Source: Hyphomicrobiales bacterium (GTDB lineage Bacteria > Pseudomonadota > Alphaproteobacteria > Rhizobiales > Rhizobiaceae). From it: 64,000 bases of DNA. The DNA is taken from assembly GCA_900467685.1 (NCBI GenBank), contig UBQX01000007.1, positions 203,090 through 267,089 of the forward strand, read 5' to 3'. The notes below the pieces were generated by a model. It worked only from the letters and a program-made list of their open reading frames with translations. It was not told the DNA's origin and searched no databases. Shown one piece after another: positions 8,669-17,792 of this stretch; positions within the stretch are counted from its first letter, which is position 1, and every line of letters starts with the position of its first letter. Position numbers and translations under genes: made by a program.

Positions 8669-10336
8669 ATGTCAGATACGAATGTCCGAGCGACACGTCC
8701 GCGCTATGACGAAGCCGTTGCCAATTTCCGGATCGAGGACGCGATCGCCCGCCTCGAAGGCGACCTTATGGGCAAGGTCAATGCCTGTGTGGAATGCTGC
8801 GACCGCCATTGCGGAGAAAATCGCCTGGCCTTGCGCTACATCAGCACAGCCGGTGAACTTCAGACCTTCACCTTTGAAGACCTGCGCACCATGTCCGCTC
8901 GTGTGGCGAATATGCTCAGGGCCGAAGGCGTGGTAGCAGGCGATGTTGTGGCGGGGCTGCTGCCGCGCGTACCGGAGCTGATCGGCTTCATTCTGGGCGC
9001 CTGGCGCATCGGTGCAGTCTATCAGCCGCTCTTCACCGCCTTCGGCCCCAAGGCCATCGAGCATCGCTTCCAGACCGGCTCCACGAAGCTTGTCGTCACC
9101 AACAGCGCCAACCGGTCCAAGCTGAACGATATTGACCACTGCCCGAAGGTCGCGACCATTGTCGCAGCCGGCGAGAACCTGCCGGCGGGCGACATCGACT
9201 TCGCGAAAGCTCTTGCGGGCGCATCGGACCAGTTCGAGCCGGTCATGCGTCATGGCGACGATCTCATGATGATGATGTCGACCTCCGGCACCACCGGCCT
9301 GCCAAAGGGCGTGCCCGTGCCGATCCGCGCTCTGCTGTCCTTCGCCGCCTATATGAGCGATGCCGTCGACCTGAAGGAAACGGATGTCTTCTGGAACATT
9401 GCCGATCCGGGCTGGGCCTACGGGCTCTACTATGCCGTGACCGGCCCACTTCTGCTCGGTCAGGCCACGACCTTCTACGAGGGCGGCTTCACGGCCGAGA
9501 GCACCTACAAGATCATCGAGCGTCTTGGCGTCACCAGCCTTGCCGGCTCGCCCACCGCGTACCGCCTGCTGATCGCCGCCGGCGAAGAGGCCGCAACGCC
9601 TCTGAAAGGCAAGCTGCGCGTCGTCAGCAGCGCCGGCGAACCGCTCAACCCGGAGATCATCCGCTGGTTCGACGCGCATCTCGCCGCCCCCATCCATGAC
9701 CATTACGGCCAGACGGAAACGGGCATGGTGGTCAACAACCACCACGGCCTGGAACATACCGTCCGCCACGGCTCCGCAGGCTTCGCCATGCCCGGCTATC
9801 GCGTCGTCGTGCTGGATGATGCCGGCAAGGAACTGGGACCGAACCAGCCCGGCATGCTGGCGGTCGATATCAAACACTCGCCGCTGATGTGGTTCACGGG
9901 TTACTACAAGAAGGACACGCCCTCGATCGCCAATGGCTATTACAGCACCGGCGACAGCGTCGAATTCGAGCCGGACGGCTCGATCAGCTTCATTGGCCGG
10001 TCGGACGATGTCATCACGTCTTCCGGATATCGCATCGGGCCCTTCGACGTGGAGAGCGCGCTGATCGAGCATCCGGCCGTCATCGAAGCCGCCGTGGTCG
10101 GGGTTCCTGACCCAGAGCGCACCGAGCTCGTGAAAGCCTTTGTGATCCTCGCAGCAGGCCATGAAGGGACACCGCAATTGGCCGAGGAACTGCAGCAGCA
10201 TGTGCGTAAGCAGCTTTCTGCCCATGCCTACCCGCGCCTCGTGGAATTCGTGAAGGAACTGCCGAAGACGCCGAGCGGCAAGATCCAGCGCTTCATCCTG
10301 CGCAAGGCGGAAGTCGAAAAACAGGCCAAAAACTGA
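8669..10336 (+). CDS. AMP-dependent acyl-CoA synthetase
   Basis: Adenylate-forming acyl-CoA ligase of 555 residues that would activate a carboxylic acid with ATP and CoA. Motifs are STSGTTGLPKGVPV (P-loop, about residue 200), HYGQTETG, YSTGDSVEF, GRSDDVITSSGYRIGPFDVE, and the C-terminal catalytic lysine in PSGKIQRF. A GAGGAG ribosome-binding site precedes ATG 8669. It opens a four-gene operon with an HSD10-like dehydrogenase, thiolase and acyl-CoA dehydrogenase, so its substrate is probably a short or branched acid later degraded by beta-oxidation. Acetate, propionate, 2-methylbutyrate or medium-chain acids cannot be told apart by eye. Confidence 0.87.
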   Translation: MSDTNVRATRPRYDEAVANFRIEDAIARLEGDLMGKVNACVECCDRHCGENRLALRYISTAGELQTFTFEDLRTMSARVANMLRAEGVVAGDVVAGLLPRVPELIGFILGAWRIGAVYQPLFTAFGPKAIEHRFQTGSTKLVVTNSANRSKLNDIDHCPKVATIVAAGENLPAGDIDFAKALAGASDQFEPVMRHGDDLMMMMSTSGTTGLPKGVPVPIRALLSFAAYMSDAVDLKETDVFWNIADPGWAYGLYYAVTGPLLLGQATTFYEGGFTAESTYKIIERLGVTSLAGSPTAYRLLIAAGEEAATPLKGKLRVVSSAGEPLNPEIIRWFDAHLAAPIHDHYGQTETGMVVNNHHGLEHTVRHGSAGFAMPGYRVVVLDDAGKELGPNQPGMLAVDIKHSPLMWFTGYYKKDTPSIANGYYSTGDSVEFEPDGSISFIGRSDDVITSSGYRIGPFDVESALIEHPAVIEAAVVGVPDPERTELVKAFVILAAGHEGTPQLAEELQQHVRKQLSAHAYPRLVEFVKELPKTPSGKIQRFILRKAEVEKQAKN

Positions 10337-10346
10337 GGACTGACCA

Positions 10347-11114
10347 ATGCAAATCAAGGACCGCGTATTTCTGATCACGGGCGCCGCCTCCGGGCTTGGC
10401 GCGGGCGTCGCAAAGATGATCGTCGAGGGCGGCGGCAAAGCCATGCTGCTCGACGTCAACGCCGATGCGCTGAAGACGCTCGCCACCGAACTCGGCGACG
10501 CGGCGCGCTATCTGCGCACCGACGTCACCAGCGAGGAAGACGGCAAGGCCGCTGTCGCCACGGCAAAAGCCGCCTTCGGGCGTGTCGACGGTCTCGTCAA
10601 TTGCGCGGGCGTCGCGCCGGGCGAACGCATTGTCGGCCGCGATGGCCCGCACAAGCTTGAAAGCTTTGCGCGAACTGTCTCGATCAACCTCATCGGAACG
10701 TTCAACATGCTGCGTCTGGCGGCCGAAGCCATGGCGACGAATGAGCCGGGCGAAAGCGGCGAGCGCGGCGTGATCATCAACACGGCCTCCGTCGCTGCAT
10801 TCGACGGGCAGATCGGCCAGGCCGCCTATTCTGCCTCCAAGGGTGGCGTGGCCGCCATGACGCTGCCGGCCGCGCGCGAACTCGCCCGCACCGGCATCCG
10901 CGTTCTCGCCATTGCGCCCGGCATTTTCGGCACGCCGATGCTGTTTGCCATGCCGCAGGAAGTGCAGGATTCGCTCGGCGCCTCCGTGCCCTTCCCCTCG
11001 CGCCTCGGCCGGGCCGACGAATTCGCCTCGCTGGTGCGCCACATCATCGAAAACCAGATGCTGAACGGCGAAGTCATCCGCCTCGACGGCGCCATCCGCA
11101 TGGCCCCGCGCTGA
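10347..11114 (+). CDS. SDR-family 3-hydroxyacyl-CoA dehydrogenase (HSD10 / 3-hydroxy-2-methylbutyryl-CoA type)
   Basis: Short-chain dehydrogenase of 255 residues: NAD-binding TGAASGLG near the N terminus, NCAG, catalytic Tyr-x3-Lys in AYSASKGGV, and Ser in [10 protein letters not shown]. The ending [17 protein letters not shown] and the block [19 protein letters not shown] are typical of HSD17B10-like proteins, which oxidise 3-hydroxyacyl-CoA esters, notably 2-methyl-3-hydroxybutyryl-CoA in isoleucine breakdown. It starts ten bases after the synthetase. The family call is strong; the branched substrate is inference. Confidence 0.88.
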   Translation: MQIKDRVFLITGAASGLGAGVAKMIVEGGGKAMLLDVNADALKTLATELGDAARYLRTDVTSEEDGKAAVATAKAAFGRVDGLVNCAGVAPGERIVGRDGPHKLESFARTVSINLIGTFNMLRLAAEAMATNEPGESGERGVIINTASVAAFDGQIGQAAYSASKGGVAAMTLPAARELARTGIRVLAIAPGIFGTPMLFAMPQEVQDSLGASVPFPSRLGRADEFASLVRHIIENQMLNGEVIRLDGAIRMAPR

Positions 11115-11136
11115 GCGAAGACAAAGGAGCAACCCC

Positions 11137-12327
11137 ATGACGCAGTCCGATCCCATCGTCATCGCCGGAATGGCCCGCACGCCCATGGGCGGTTTCCAGG
11201 GCGACCTCTCCGGCGCCACCGCCAGCGAACTTGGCGCAGCGGCGATTTCCGCCGCCACGTCCCGCGCGGGCTTGTCCGCCGATCAGATCGAAGAAGTGAT
11301 CTTCGGCTGCGTTCTGCCCGCCGGCCAGGGCCAGGCGCCGGCCCGTCAGGCGGCACTCGGTGCCGGCCTTCCGCTGTCCACCGTTGCCACCACCGTCAAC
11401 AAGATGTGCGGCTCCGGCATGAAGGCCGCCATGATGGCGCATGATGCGATCCTCGCGGGCAGCGCAAATATCGTGGTCGCCGGCGGCATGGAAAGCATGA
11501 CAAACGCGCCCTATCTGCTGCCCAAGGCGCGCGGCGGCTATCGCATGGGCCACGGCCAGATCATCGACCACATGTTCATGGATGGTCTCGAAGACGCCTA
11601 TGACAAGGGGCGCCTGATGGGCACGTTCGCCGAGGATTGCGCCGAAGCCTTCCAGTTCACGCGCGCCGAACAGGACGCCTATGCCATCGCCTCGCTGGAG
11701 CGGGCGCAGAAGGCCATCGCCAACGGCCATTTCGCCGGCGAGATCGCAGCCGTGACCGTGAAGGGTCGCAAGGGCGACGTTCAGGTCGCCATCGACGAGC
11801 AGCCCGGCAAGGCACAGATCGACAAGATCCCGACGCTGAAGCCCGCCTTCCGCAAGGATGGCGCGGTGACGGCCGCCAATTCCTCCTCCATCTCCGATGG
11901 CGCGGCAGCCCTCGTCCTGATGCGGCGCTCGGAGGCGGAGAAGCGTGGCCTGACGCCACTCGCCGCCATCATTGGCCATGCCAGCCACGCCCACGAGCCA
12001 AACCTCTTCCCGACCGCGCCGATCCACGCGATGCGCAAACTCTCCGACAAGACCGGCTGGGCGCTTTCCGACGTCGATCTCTTCGAGATCAACGAGGCCT
12101 TTGCGGTCGTTGCAATGGCCTCAATGCGTGAACTTGGCCTGCCACATGACAAGGTCAACATCCATGGCGGCGCCTGTGCGCTCGGCCACCCGATCGGCGC
12201 CTCCGGGGCGCGCATCATGGTGACGCTGCTGGCGGCACTCCAGACCCACGGCCTGAAACGCGGCATCGCCTCCATCTGCATCGGCGGCGGCGAGGCGACA
12301 GCGGTGGCGATTGAAAGGATGTCCTGA
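11137..12327 (+). CDS. Acetyl-CoA C-acyltransferase (thiolase)
   Basis: Thiolase of 396 residues, the family's usual length. Nucleophile Cys91 (NKMCGSG), His351 ([11 protein letters not shown]) and second Cys381 (SICIGGGE) are all present, as is NEAFAV. It would cleave the 3-ketoacyl-CoA made by the preceding dehydrogenase. AAAGGAGCAACCCC precedes ATG 11137, and the stop TGA overlaps the next gene's ATG by one base. Degradative and biosynthetic thiolases cannot be separated on motifs alone; context favours degradation. Confidence 0.92.
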   Translation: MTQSDPIVIAGMARTPMGGFQGDLSGATASELGAAAISAATSRAGLSADQIEEVIFGCVLPAGQGQAPARQAALGAGLPLSTVATTVNKMCGSGMKAAMMAHDAILAGSANIVVAGGMESMTNAPYLLPKARGGYRMGHGQIIDHMFMDGLEDAYDKGRLMGTFAEDCAEAFQFTRAEQDAYAIASLERAQKAIANGHFAGEIAAVTVKGRKGDVQVAIDEQPGKAQIDKIPTLKPAFRKDGAVTAANSSSISDGAAALVLMRRSEAEKRGLTPLAAIIGHASHAHEPNLFPTAPIHAMRKLSDKTGWALSDVDLFEINEAFAVVAMASMRELGLPHDKVNIHGGACALGHPIGASGARIMVTLLAALQTHGLKRGIASICIGGGEATAVAIERMS

Positions 12328-13454
12328 TGATCCTCGACGAAACGACCGAACAGATCCGCGACGCGGTGCGCGATTTTGCGCAGGAGCGCCTTGCTCCGGG
12401 CGCTGCCGAACGCGACCTGACCTCCCGCTTCCCGCGCGAAGAACTGACGGAGATGGGCGCGCTCGGCTTTCTTGGCATGCTGGTGCCGGAAGCCTATGGC
12501 GGCTCGGATCTCGGCACGCTCGCCTATGCGCTAGCACTCGAAGAAATCGCGGCGGCCGATGGCGCCTGCTCCACCATCATGTCGGTGCATTCCTCGGTCG
12601 GCTGCGTTCCGATCCTGCGCTTCGGCACGGAGGAGCAGAAGGCGCGCTTCCTGCCCAAGCTCGCGAGCGGCGAGTGGATCGGCGGCTTTGCGCTGACCGA
12701 GCCGCAGGCGGGCTCGGACGCCTCGGCCATCCGCACCAAGGCGCGGCGCGAGGGCGATCACTACATCATCGACGGGGCGAAGCAGTTCATCACGTCGGGC
12801 AAGAACGGCAACATGATCATCGTCTTCGCCGTTACTGATCCGTCTGCCGGCAAGAAGGGCATTTCGGCCTTCATCGTGCCCACCGACACGCCCGGCTACA
12901 AGGTGGTGACGGTCGAGAAGAAGCTGGGGCTGCATTCCTCCGATACCTGCGCGCTGGCCTTCGACAGCATGCGCGTTCCGGTCGAAAACCGGCTCGGCGA
13001 GGAGGGCGAAGGCTACAAGATTGCGCTCGCCAATCTGGAAGGCGGCCGCATCGGCATCGCCTCGCAATCCGTCGGCATGGCCCGAGCCGCCTTCGAGGCC
13101 GCTCGCGCTTATGCCCATGAGCGCAAGGCCTTCGGCAAGCCGATCATTGAGCAGCAGGCCATCGCCTTCAAGCTCGCCGACATGGCCACGCAGATCGAAG
13201 CAGCCCGCCATATGGTCGTTCATGCTGCCACGCTGAAGGATGCGGGCAAGCCCTGCCTGACGGAAGCCTCAATGGCCAAGCTCTTCGCCTCGGAAATGGC
13301 TGAACGCGTATGCTCCGACGCCATCCAGATCCATGGCGGTTATGGTTATCTGTCGGATTATCCGGTCGAACGCATCTATCGGGACGTCCGCATCTGCCAG
13401 ATCTATGAGGGCACGAGTGAGGTGCAGCGCCTCGTGATCGCGCGAGGGCTTTAA
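12327..13454 (+). CDS. Acyl-CoA dehydrogenase
   Basis: FAD enzyme of 375 residues introducing the alpha-beta double bond. Signatures [14 protein letters not shown] and [11 protein letters not shown], and the C-terminal [20 protein letters not shown] are present. The catalytic base is probably Glu361 in [12 protein letters not shown], the position used by short-chain and short/branched-chain enzymes. It closes the operon and is translationally coupled to the thiolase. No enoyl-CoA hydratase or electron-transfer flavoprotein gene is nearby. Confidence 0.92.
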   Translation: MILDETTEQIRDAVRDFAQERLAPGAAERDLTSRFPREELTEMGALGFLGMLVPEAYGGSDLGTLAYALALEEIAAADGACSTIMSVHSSVGCVPILRFGTEEQKARFLPKLASGEWIGGFALTEPQAGSDASAIRTKARREGDHYIIDGAKQFITSGKNGNMIIVFAVTDPSAGKKGISAFIVPTDTPGYKVVTVEKKLGLHSSDTCALAFDSMRVPVENRLGEEGEGYKIALANLEGGRIGIASQSVGMARAAFEAARAYAHERKAFGKPIIEQQAIAFKLADMATQIEAARHMVVHAATLKDAGKPCLTEASMAKLFASEMAERVCSDAIQIHGGYGYLSDYPVERIYRDVRICQIYEGTSEVQRLVIARGL

Positions 13455-13474
13455 GGGGACCCCGGCATTCCCGG

Positions 13475-13602
13475 CTCGCCCTCACCCCGCCTCCGCCTTG
13501 CTCGGGGAACCCCTCCCCGGTCGGGCGAGGATGTCCGAGAGGCTGCGGCGCTTACTCTTCTCCCCATCGGGGAGAAGATGCCGGCAGGCAGATGAGGGGG
13601 CT
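13475..13602. repeat. Rhizobial intergenic palindromic repeat (RIME-like)
   Basis: Between convergent genes lies sequence unlike coding DNA with several G/C-rich inverted repeats. The clearest is a 10-bp perfect stem TCTTCTCCCC/GGGGAGAAGA at 13556-13578, followed by a segment beginning GATGCCGGCAGGCAGATGAG. Such blocks recur between genes of many Rhizobiaceae. It may also serve as terminator for both flanking operons. Family assignment is from memory. Confidence 0.55.
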
Positions 13603-13638
13603 GCGGAGCTGAAAACGTCGCGCTAGCCTTGCGACCGC

Positions 13639-14856
13639 TCAACTCTTGGCGATCTTAACCTGCATGACATCGATGCAGCCGACGCTGAAGCCGGCGGCGC
13701 AATAGTGCAGGTAATAGCGCCACATGCGCTTGAAGCGCTCATCGAAGCCCATGTCGCGAATGCGGTCCCAATTGGCCGAGAAATCATTGTCCCAGATTCT
13801 CAGCGTCTTGGCGTAATGGGTGCCGAAGGCAGCCCAGTCCTTGACCGCGAGGCCGGCATTATGCGCCGCTTCGCGGAAGGTCGAGAAGGACGGCAGCATG
13901 CCACCGGGGAAGATGTAGGTCTGGATATAGTCGGCGTTGCGGCTGTAGCCCTCGAAGCGGTGATCCTCGATGGTGATCGTCTGGATCATGGCGCGGCCGC
14001 CGGACTTCAGCCGGTCGCGGACAGTTTCGAAGTAGCGCGGCCAGTTTTCCTGCCCGACGGCTTCGAACATCTCGATCGAGACGATGCGGTCGTAGCTGCC
14101 CTTGGTGTCGCGGTAATCCTCGATGCGGATTTCCGTGCGATCCGCAAGGCCGGCCTTGGCGAGCCTTTCGGTCGCAAATTTCGCCTGCTCGGCGGAGAGC
14201 GTAATGCCGGTCACATGGCAGCCGGTGGTCGAGGCCGCATATTCGGCGAACCCGCCCCAGCCGCAGCCGATTTCCAGCACGCGGTCGTTCGGACCGATCT
14301 CCAGCTCCTTGATGATGCGATCATATTTCGCGTTCTGCGCTTCCGCCAGCGAGGCATCCGGATGCTGGTAGAACGCGGACGAATAGGTCATCGTCTCGTC
14401 CAGCCACAGGCTGTAGAACTCGTTGCCGAGATCATAGTGATAGGCGATGTTCTTGCGGCTGCCCCGCTTGGTGTTCGCCCGGAAACGGTGCCGCAGATAG
14501 GCGAGTTTACCCCATATGGCCGATGTCCGCGTGACCGGCGATAGCGCATGCTCGTTTTCCAGCGCCAGCGTCATCAGCGCGCCGATATCGGGGCTGTCCC
14601 AGTCGCCATCGATATAGGAGCGGGCAAAGCCGAGATCGCCAGATGTCGCAAGCCGCCAGATGGGGCGCGGGTTCTTCAGGAATAGCTGCGCCTGCGTCCC
14701 GCCATTCTGGCGGTCGACGCGATAGAAGCCACCCTTCGGAAAGGTCAGCGTGAGGCTGCCGGTCTCGATGCGATCGGCCATGCGGCACACCGCCCGTTCC
14801 CAGACCTTCAGGCGGCGAGACTTTGCTTGGGTTGAGGACGATACGAATTCAGCCAT
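13639..14856 (-). CDS. Cyclopropane-fatty-acyl-phospholipid synthase family SAM methyltransferase
   Basis: A 405-residue enzyme that transfers a methyl/methylene group from SAM to unsaturated phospholipid acyl chains. Motif I VLEIGCGWGG is at about residues 193-202; AYHYDLGNEFY and MTYSSAF are CFA-family blocks; the conserved Cys near the C terminus is in YLHYCAAGF. It is the last gene of a three-gene operon divergent from rpoE-chrR. In Rhodobacter the RpoE/ChrR regulon includes CFA-like methyltransferases. It could make cyclopropane, or be a methylase that starts furan or branched fatty acids. Confidence 0.9.
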   Translation of the reverse strand: MAEFVSSSTQAKSRRLKVWERAVCRMADRIETGSLTLTFPKGGFYRVDRQNGGTQAQLFLKNPRPIWRLATSGDLGFARSYIDGDWDSPDIGALMTLALENEHALSPVTRTSAIWGKLAYLRHRFRANTKRGSRKNIAYHYDLGNEFYSLWLDETMTYSSAFYQHPDASLAEAQNAKYDRIIKELEIGPNDRVLEIGCGWGGFAEYAASTTGCHVTGITLSAEQAKFATERLAKAGLADRTEIRIEDYRDTKGSYDRIVSIEMFEAVGQENWPRYFETVRDRLKSGGRAMIQTITIEDHRFEGYSRNADYIQTYIFPGGMLPSFSTFREAAHNAGLAVKDWAAFGTHYAKTLRIWDNDFSANWDRIRDMGFDERFKRMWRYYLHYCAAGFSVGCIDVMQVKIAKS

Positions 14857-14859
14857 GCT

Positions 14860-15651
14860 CTACTCCCCCGGCTTTACGGCGCCTACGAGAGAGCTGTCGA
14901 CCACCTTCTCCGCAGGACTGTGCCGATAGATTTTCAGGCCCTTGATCCAGAGGCGAACGGCTTCGATGTGAATGGCAGCCGTGACCTTCATGGTCATGAG
15001 CGGATATTTCAGGAATGCGCGAAACAGAGTGCGGTCGCTCATCGGCCGTCTCTCCCCCGCGAAAGACGCGAACAGCATCTTTCCGTCAGGTCCCGTTTCC
15101 GTGATCCTGATTGCCGTCCTCTCTTCCGGTTTGAGTATATCGAAATGATATTCGCAGTCCATCGGCATGAAGGGCGAAACATAGAAAGTCTTCGCGCAGC
15201 TATGCTTGACCGACCCCTCCTTGCCGGAAGTCGGGATGATGTAGGTATGGCGCTCGTGGAAGGTGTTGCAGACTTCGTAAAGCACCGTCTTCAGCGCACC
15301 GTCCGGCGCATAGCAGTAATAGACCGTCAGCGGATTGAATGTGTAGCCGAAGATGCGCGGATAGCAGAGCATCTCCACCCGCATGCCCGTCGTATCAAAC
15401 CCCGTCTCGGCGACATGCGCCAGCGCCCAGTCCTTGAGGCTCTCGCCTGGTTTCAGGTTCCCATGATCGCGATTGAAGAAGCTGAACAGGGCAAATCGAT
15501 CGACGCCGAAAAGGCGCAGCTTCGTATTCAGCGCGTCAAGTTCATCGAGATCGACGAGCAGAGAGAAGACGCGATAGTTCAGCGTGTGCGTCTTCGGCGC
15601 GAAGCGCCGGTGCACGACATGACCTTCATAAATGGCGGATCGAAAGCTCAT
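14860..15651 (-). CDS. DUF1365 family protein
   Basis: 263 residues, starting MSFRSAIYEGHVVHRRFAPK and containing YPRIFGYTFNPLTVYYC and PTSGKEGSVKHSCAKTFYVSPFM-type blocks typical of DUF1365. No catalytic assignment exists for the family. It repeatedly sits between an FAD amine-oxidase-like protein and a CFA-type methyltransferase, as here, so a role in making or modifying unusual membrane fatty acids under oxidative stress is likely. Its start overlaps the upstream gene's stop by four bases. Confidence 0.87.
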   Translation of the reverse strand: MSFRSAIYEGHVVHRRFAPKTHTLNYRVFSLLVDLDELDALNTKLRLFGVDRFALFSFFNRDHGNLKPGESLKDWALAHVAETGFDTTGMRVEMLCYPRIFGYTFNPLTVYYCYAPDGALKTVLYEVCNTFHERHTYIIPTSGKEGSVKHSCAKTFYVSPFMPMDCEYHFDILKPEERTAIRITETGPDGKMLFASFAGERRPMSDRTLFRAFLKYPLMTMKVTAAIHIEAVRLWIKGLKIYRHSPAEKVVDSSLVGAVKPGE

Positions 15652-17003
15652 TCTGCTGCCGCCAGGGTCTCCGGAAGGTGGATACGCGCGGACTCACCCG
15701 CGACCTGCCAGGGCCGCTTGCCACCCGTCAGGCTCTCGGCGACGGCCAGACCGGACTGCAGGCCATCCTCATGGAAGCCGCTGCCGAAATGTGCGCCGCA
15801 ATACCAGATGCCGCCCTGCCCCTGGATCGACCAGAGGCGCTTCTGCGCGTCCAGCGCCGCCGTATCGAACAGCGGGTGCGTATAGTCGAACGTGGCATGG
15901 ACCTTCTCGGCCTTCACCGGGCGGCACGGGTTGAGGGTGACGAACACCGGCTCCTTCGTCGGCAGGTTCTGCAGCATGTTCATCCAGTAGGTGACGCAGA
16001 GCTGCTCGTCGCCGGTGCCGTTACGCTCGCCGATATAGTTCCAGCTCGACCAGACGCGCTTGCGCTTCGGCATCAGACCCGGATCGCTGTGCAGCACGGC
16101 GGTGTTGTGCGTGTATTTGAAGGCACTCAGAAGCGCACGCTCCCGCTCGCTGGCATCGACGCGCATGGCGAGCGCCTGATCGCCATGGGTTGCTATCACG
16201 ACGTCGTCAAACAGTTCATCGCCCTGCCCGCAATCGACCAGCACGCCGTCTGCCGAGCGGCGAACCGAGAGAACCGGCGAATTCAACCGAACCTCGCCAT
16301 CGAAATCGGCAAGAATGCTCTGCACATACTGCCGGCTGCCGCCGCTGACCGTGCGCCAGACCGGGCGGTTGAGAATGGAGAGAAGGCCGTGGCTTTCGAA
16401 GAAGCGAATGAAGGCGACCAGTGGATAGGACCGCATCTCCTTCGCCGTGGTCGACCAGATTGCGGCGCCCATCGGCAGGATGTGATTATCGACGAAGCTC
16501 TTGGAATAGCCTTCGCGGTCGAGAAACTCGCCGAGCGTCATCTCGCGCGCTTCGTCCCGCTTTGCGGCAACCGGCGCTTCGCGATAGAAACGCAGAATAT
16601 CGCCGACCATCTGCCAGAACCGCAGACGCACGAGATTTGTCTTCTGGCCGATCATCGACAGCAGGCTCGTACCCGAATATTCGAAAGAGCCGTTGTTGAT
16701 CGATGCTGAAAAGGACATGTCTGACGCTTCGGTCTTCACACCGATAGTCTGGAAGAGACGAACGAGGTTCGGATAATTCCACTCATTATAGACAATGAAA
16801 CCCGTATCGACCGGGACCGGGCCGTTTGCGGTCATCACGTCCACGGTATTGGAATGCCCGCCCGGCCGGCTGTCGGCTTCAATCAGCGTCACCCGGCAGT
16901 GCTTGCTCATCAGCCATGCGGCGCTGAGGCCGGAAATACCGCTACCGATGACGGCAACGTGACGATTTCCCTGCGGCTTTTGAGGTTTCATGGTGTTGAG
17001 CAT
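15648..17003 (-). CDS. FAD-dependent amine-oxidase-like protein (NAD(P)-binding Rossmann)
   Basis: 451 residues from ATG 17003, which has AAAGGGAC upstream. The frame opens at 17162, but that would run through the promoter region and into the divergent rpoE. The N terminus carries a dinucleotide-binding fold (AVIGSGISGLSAAW) followed by the glutamate and RPGGHS motif of the flavin amine oxidase superfamily. First gene of the operon with DUF1365 and the CFA-type methyltransferase. In such clusters it is thought to be a lipid desaturase or oxidase rather than an amine oxidase; that is inference from neighbourhood. Confidence 0.88.
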   Translation of the reverse strand: MLNTMKPQKPQGNRHVAVIGSGISGLSAAWLMSKHCRVTLIEADSRPGGHSNTVDVMTANGPVPVDTGFIVYNEWNYPNLVRLFQTIGVKTEASDMSFSASINNGSFEYSGTSLLSMIGQKTNLVRLRFWQMVGDILRFYREAPVAAKRDEAREMTLGEFLDREGYSKSFVDNHILPMGAAIWSTTAKEMRSYPLVAFIRFFESHGLLSILNRPVWRTVSGGSRQYVQSILADFDGEVRLNSPVLSVRRSADGVLVDCGQGDELFDDVVIATHGDQALAMRVDASERERALLSAFKYTHNTAVLHSDPGLMPKRKRVWSSWNYIGERNGTGDEQLCVTYWMNMLQNLPTKEPVFVTLNPCRPVKAEKVHATFDYTHPLFDTAALDAQKRLWSIQGQGGIWYCGAHFGSGFHEDGLQSGLAVAESLTGGKRPWQVAGESARIHLPETLAAAE

Positions 17004-17025
17004 CAATTGTCCCTTTCGTTTGTAA

Positions 17026-17055
17026 TGACTACGCTCGATAGTCAAAACCGGATTG
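17026..17055 (-). promoter_or_regulatory. Weak candidate ECF promoter for the FAD/DUF1365/CFA operon
   Basis: On the minus strand CAATCC (17050-17055), 18-base spacer, TAGTCA (17026-17031), then the start codon at 17003. The -35 matches TGATCC at four of six positions and the spacing equals that of the divergent rpoE candidate. Tentative. Confidence 0.3.
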
Positions 17056-17082
17056 AAATGAACCGAAAATTCTTCGATGGTG

Positions 17083-17112
17083 TGATCCGCTAGCGATGCA
17101 TCCGCGTAAACT
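17083..17112 (+). promoter_or_regulatory. Candidate RpoE-type autoregulated promoter
   Basis: TGATCC at 17083-17088, 18-base spacer, TAAACT at 17107-17112. TGATCC is the -35 element known for the Rhodobacter RpoE (ECF11) sigma factor. A transcript from here would begin at about 17118, so the first ATG of rpoE would be leaderless or the real start lies downstream. Confidence 0.5.
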
Positions 17113-17117
17113 GCTGC

Positions 17118-17792
17118 ATGGACACAGTTGCTACGACTATTGCTCAAAAAAAGTTTCGCCATCAGCTATCTTTGCCGGCGGATGAGACTGGCGTGATTTC
17201 CGCAAGGGGTCGCGTCCGCAAGTTGGAAAAGACTGTGAAAGAACCAGACAAGGACGAACTTTCAGCATGCCTGCTCGCCGTCGGCGCCGGAAAAGATATC
17301 CAGGCGTTTGAGGTGCTCTTCCGGCATTTTGGGCCCAAGATCAGGGCGTTCATGCTGAAGCGTGGTGGCAATCGCCAGCAGGCCGAGGAATTGATGCAAG
17401 AAACCATGATGATGATTTGGAACAAGGCTGCTTTGTTCGATCCTGCGCGTGGATCGGTCTCCAGCTGGATATTTACAGTGGCGCGCAACGTGCGCATCGA
17501 CGCGTTCCGCAAGACGAATCGTCCCGAATTCGATCCCAACGATCCCGCCTTCGTGCCCGATCCGGAACCCGCTGCTGACGACGTGTATGAAGCCGGACAG
17601 GAAGCCGAGCGCCTTCGCGGTGCACTGGTCAAGCTGCCGCCCGAGCAGGCAGACCTTCTGCGTCTGTCCTTCTACGAAGAGATTTCTCATAGTGCGATCG
17701 CAGAGCGCATGAATTTGCCGCTCGGTACAGTGAAATCGCGCATCCGCCTGGCCTTCTCCCGCCTCCGCGACATTCTGGGAGATGCAGCATGA
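17118..17792 (+). CDS. rpoE: ECF sigma factor of the RpoE-ChrR (ECF11) group
   Basis: Up to 224 residues. Sigma region 2 spans about residues 60-130 (AEELMQETMMMIWNKA, WIFTVARNVRIDAFRK) and region 4 about 165-220 (YEEISHSAIAERMNLPLGTVKSRIRLAFSRL). The first ~38 residues look non-homologous, so the true start may be a GTG or TTG near 17190-17240; 17118 is the first ATG and has no ribosome-binding site. The stop overlaps the start of chrR (ATGA), the classic sigma/anti-sigma arrangement. It would direct the singlet-oxygen or organic-peroxide response. rpoE here means the Rhodobacter-type ECF factor, not the E. coli one. Confidence 0.88.
   Translation: MDTVATTIAQKKFRHQLSLPADETGVISARGRVRKLEKTVKEPDKDELSACLLAVGAGKDIQAFEVLFRHFGPKIRAFMLKRGGNRQQAEELMQETMMMIWNKAALFDPARGSVSSWIFTVARNVRIDAFRKTNRPEFDPNDPAFVPDPEPAADDVYEAGQEAERLRGALVKLPPEQADLLRLSFYEEISHSAIAERMNLPLGTVKSRIRLAFSRLRDILGDAA

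Noticed and set aside
15648..17003. A true amine oxidase
   Set aside because: Although in the flavin amine oxidase superfamily, its fixed company of DUF1365 and CFA-type genes speaks for lipid chemistry; kept only as a fold-level name.
17004..17162. 53-residue N-terminal extension of the FAD protein
   Set aside because: It would run through the divergent promoter region and into rpoE; the ATG at 17003 has a ribosome-binding site and starts just before the Rossmann motif.
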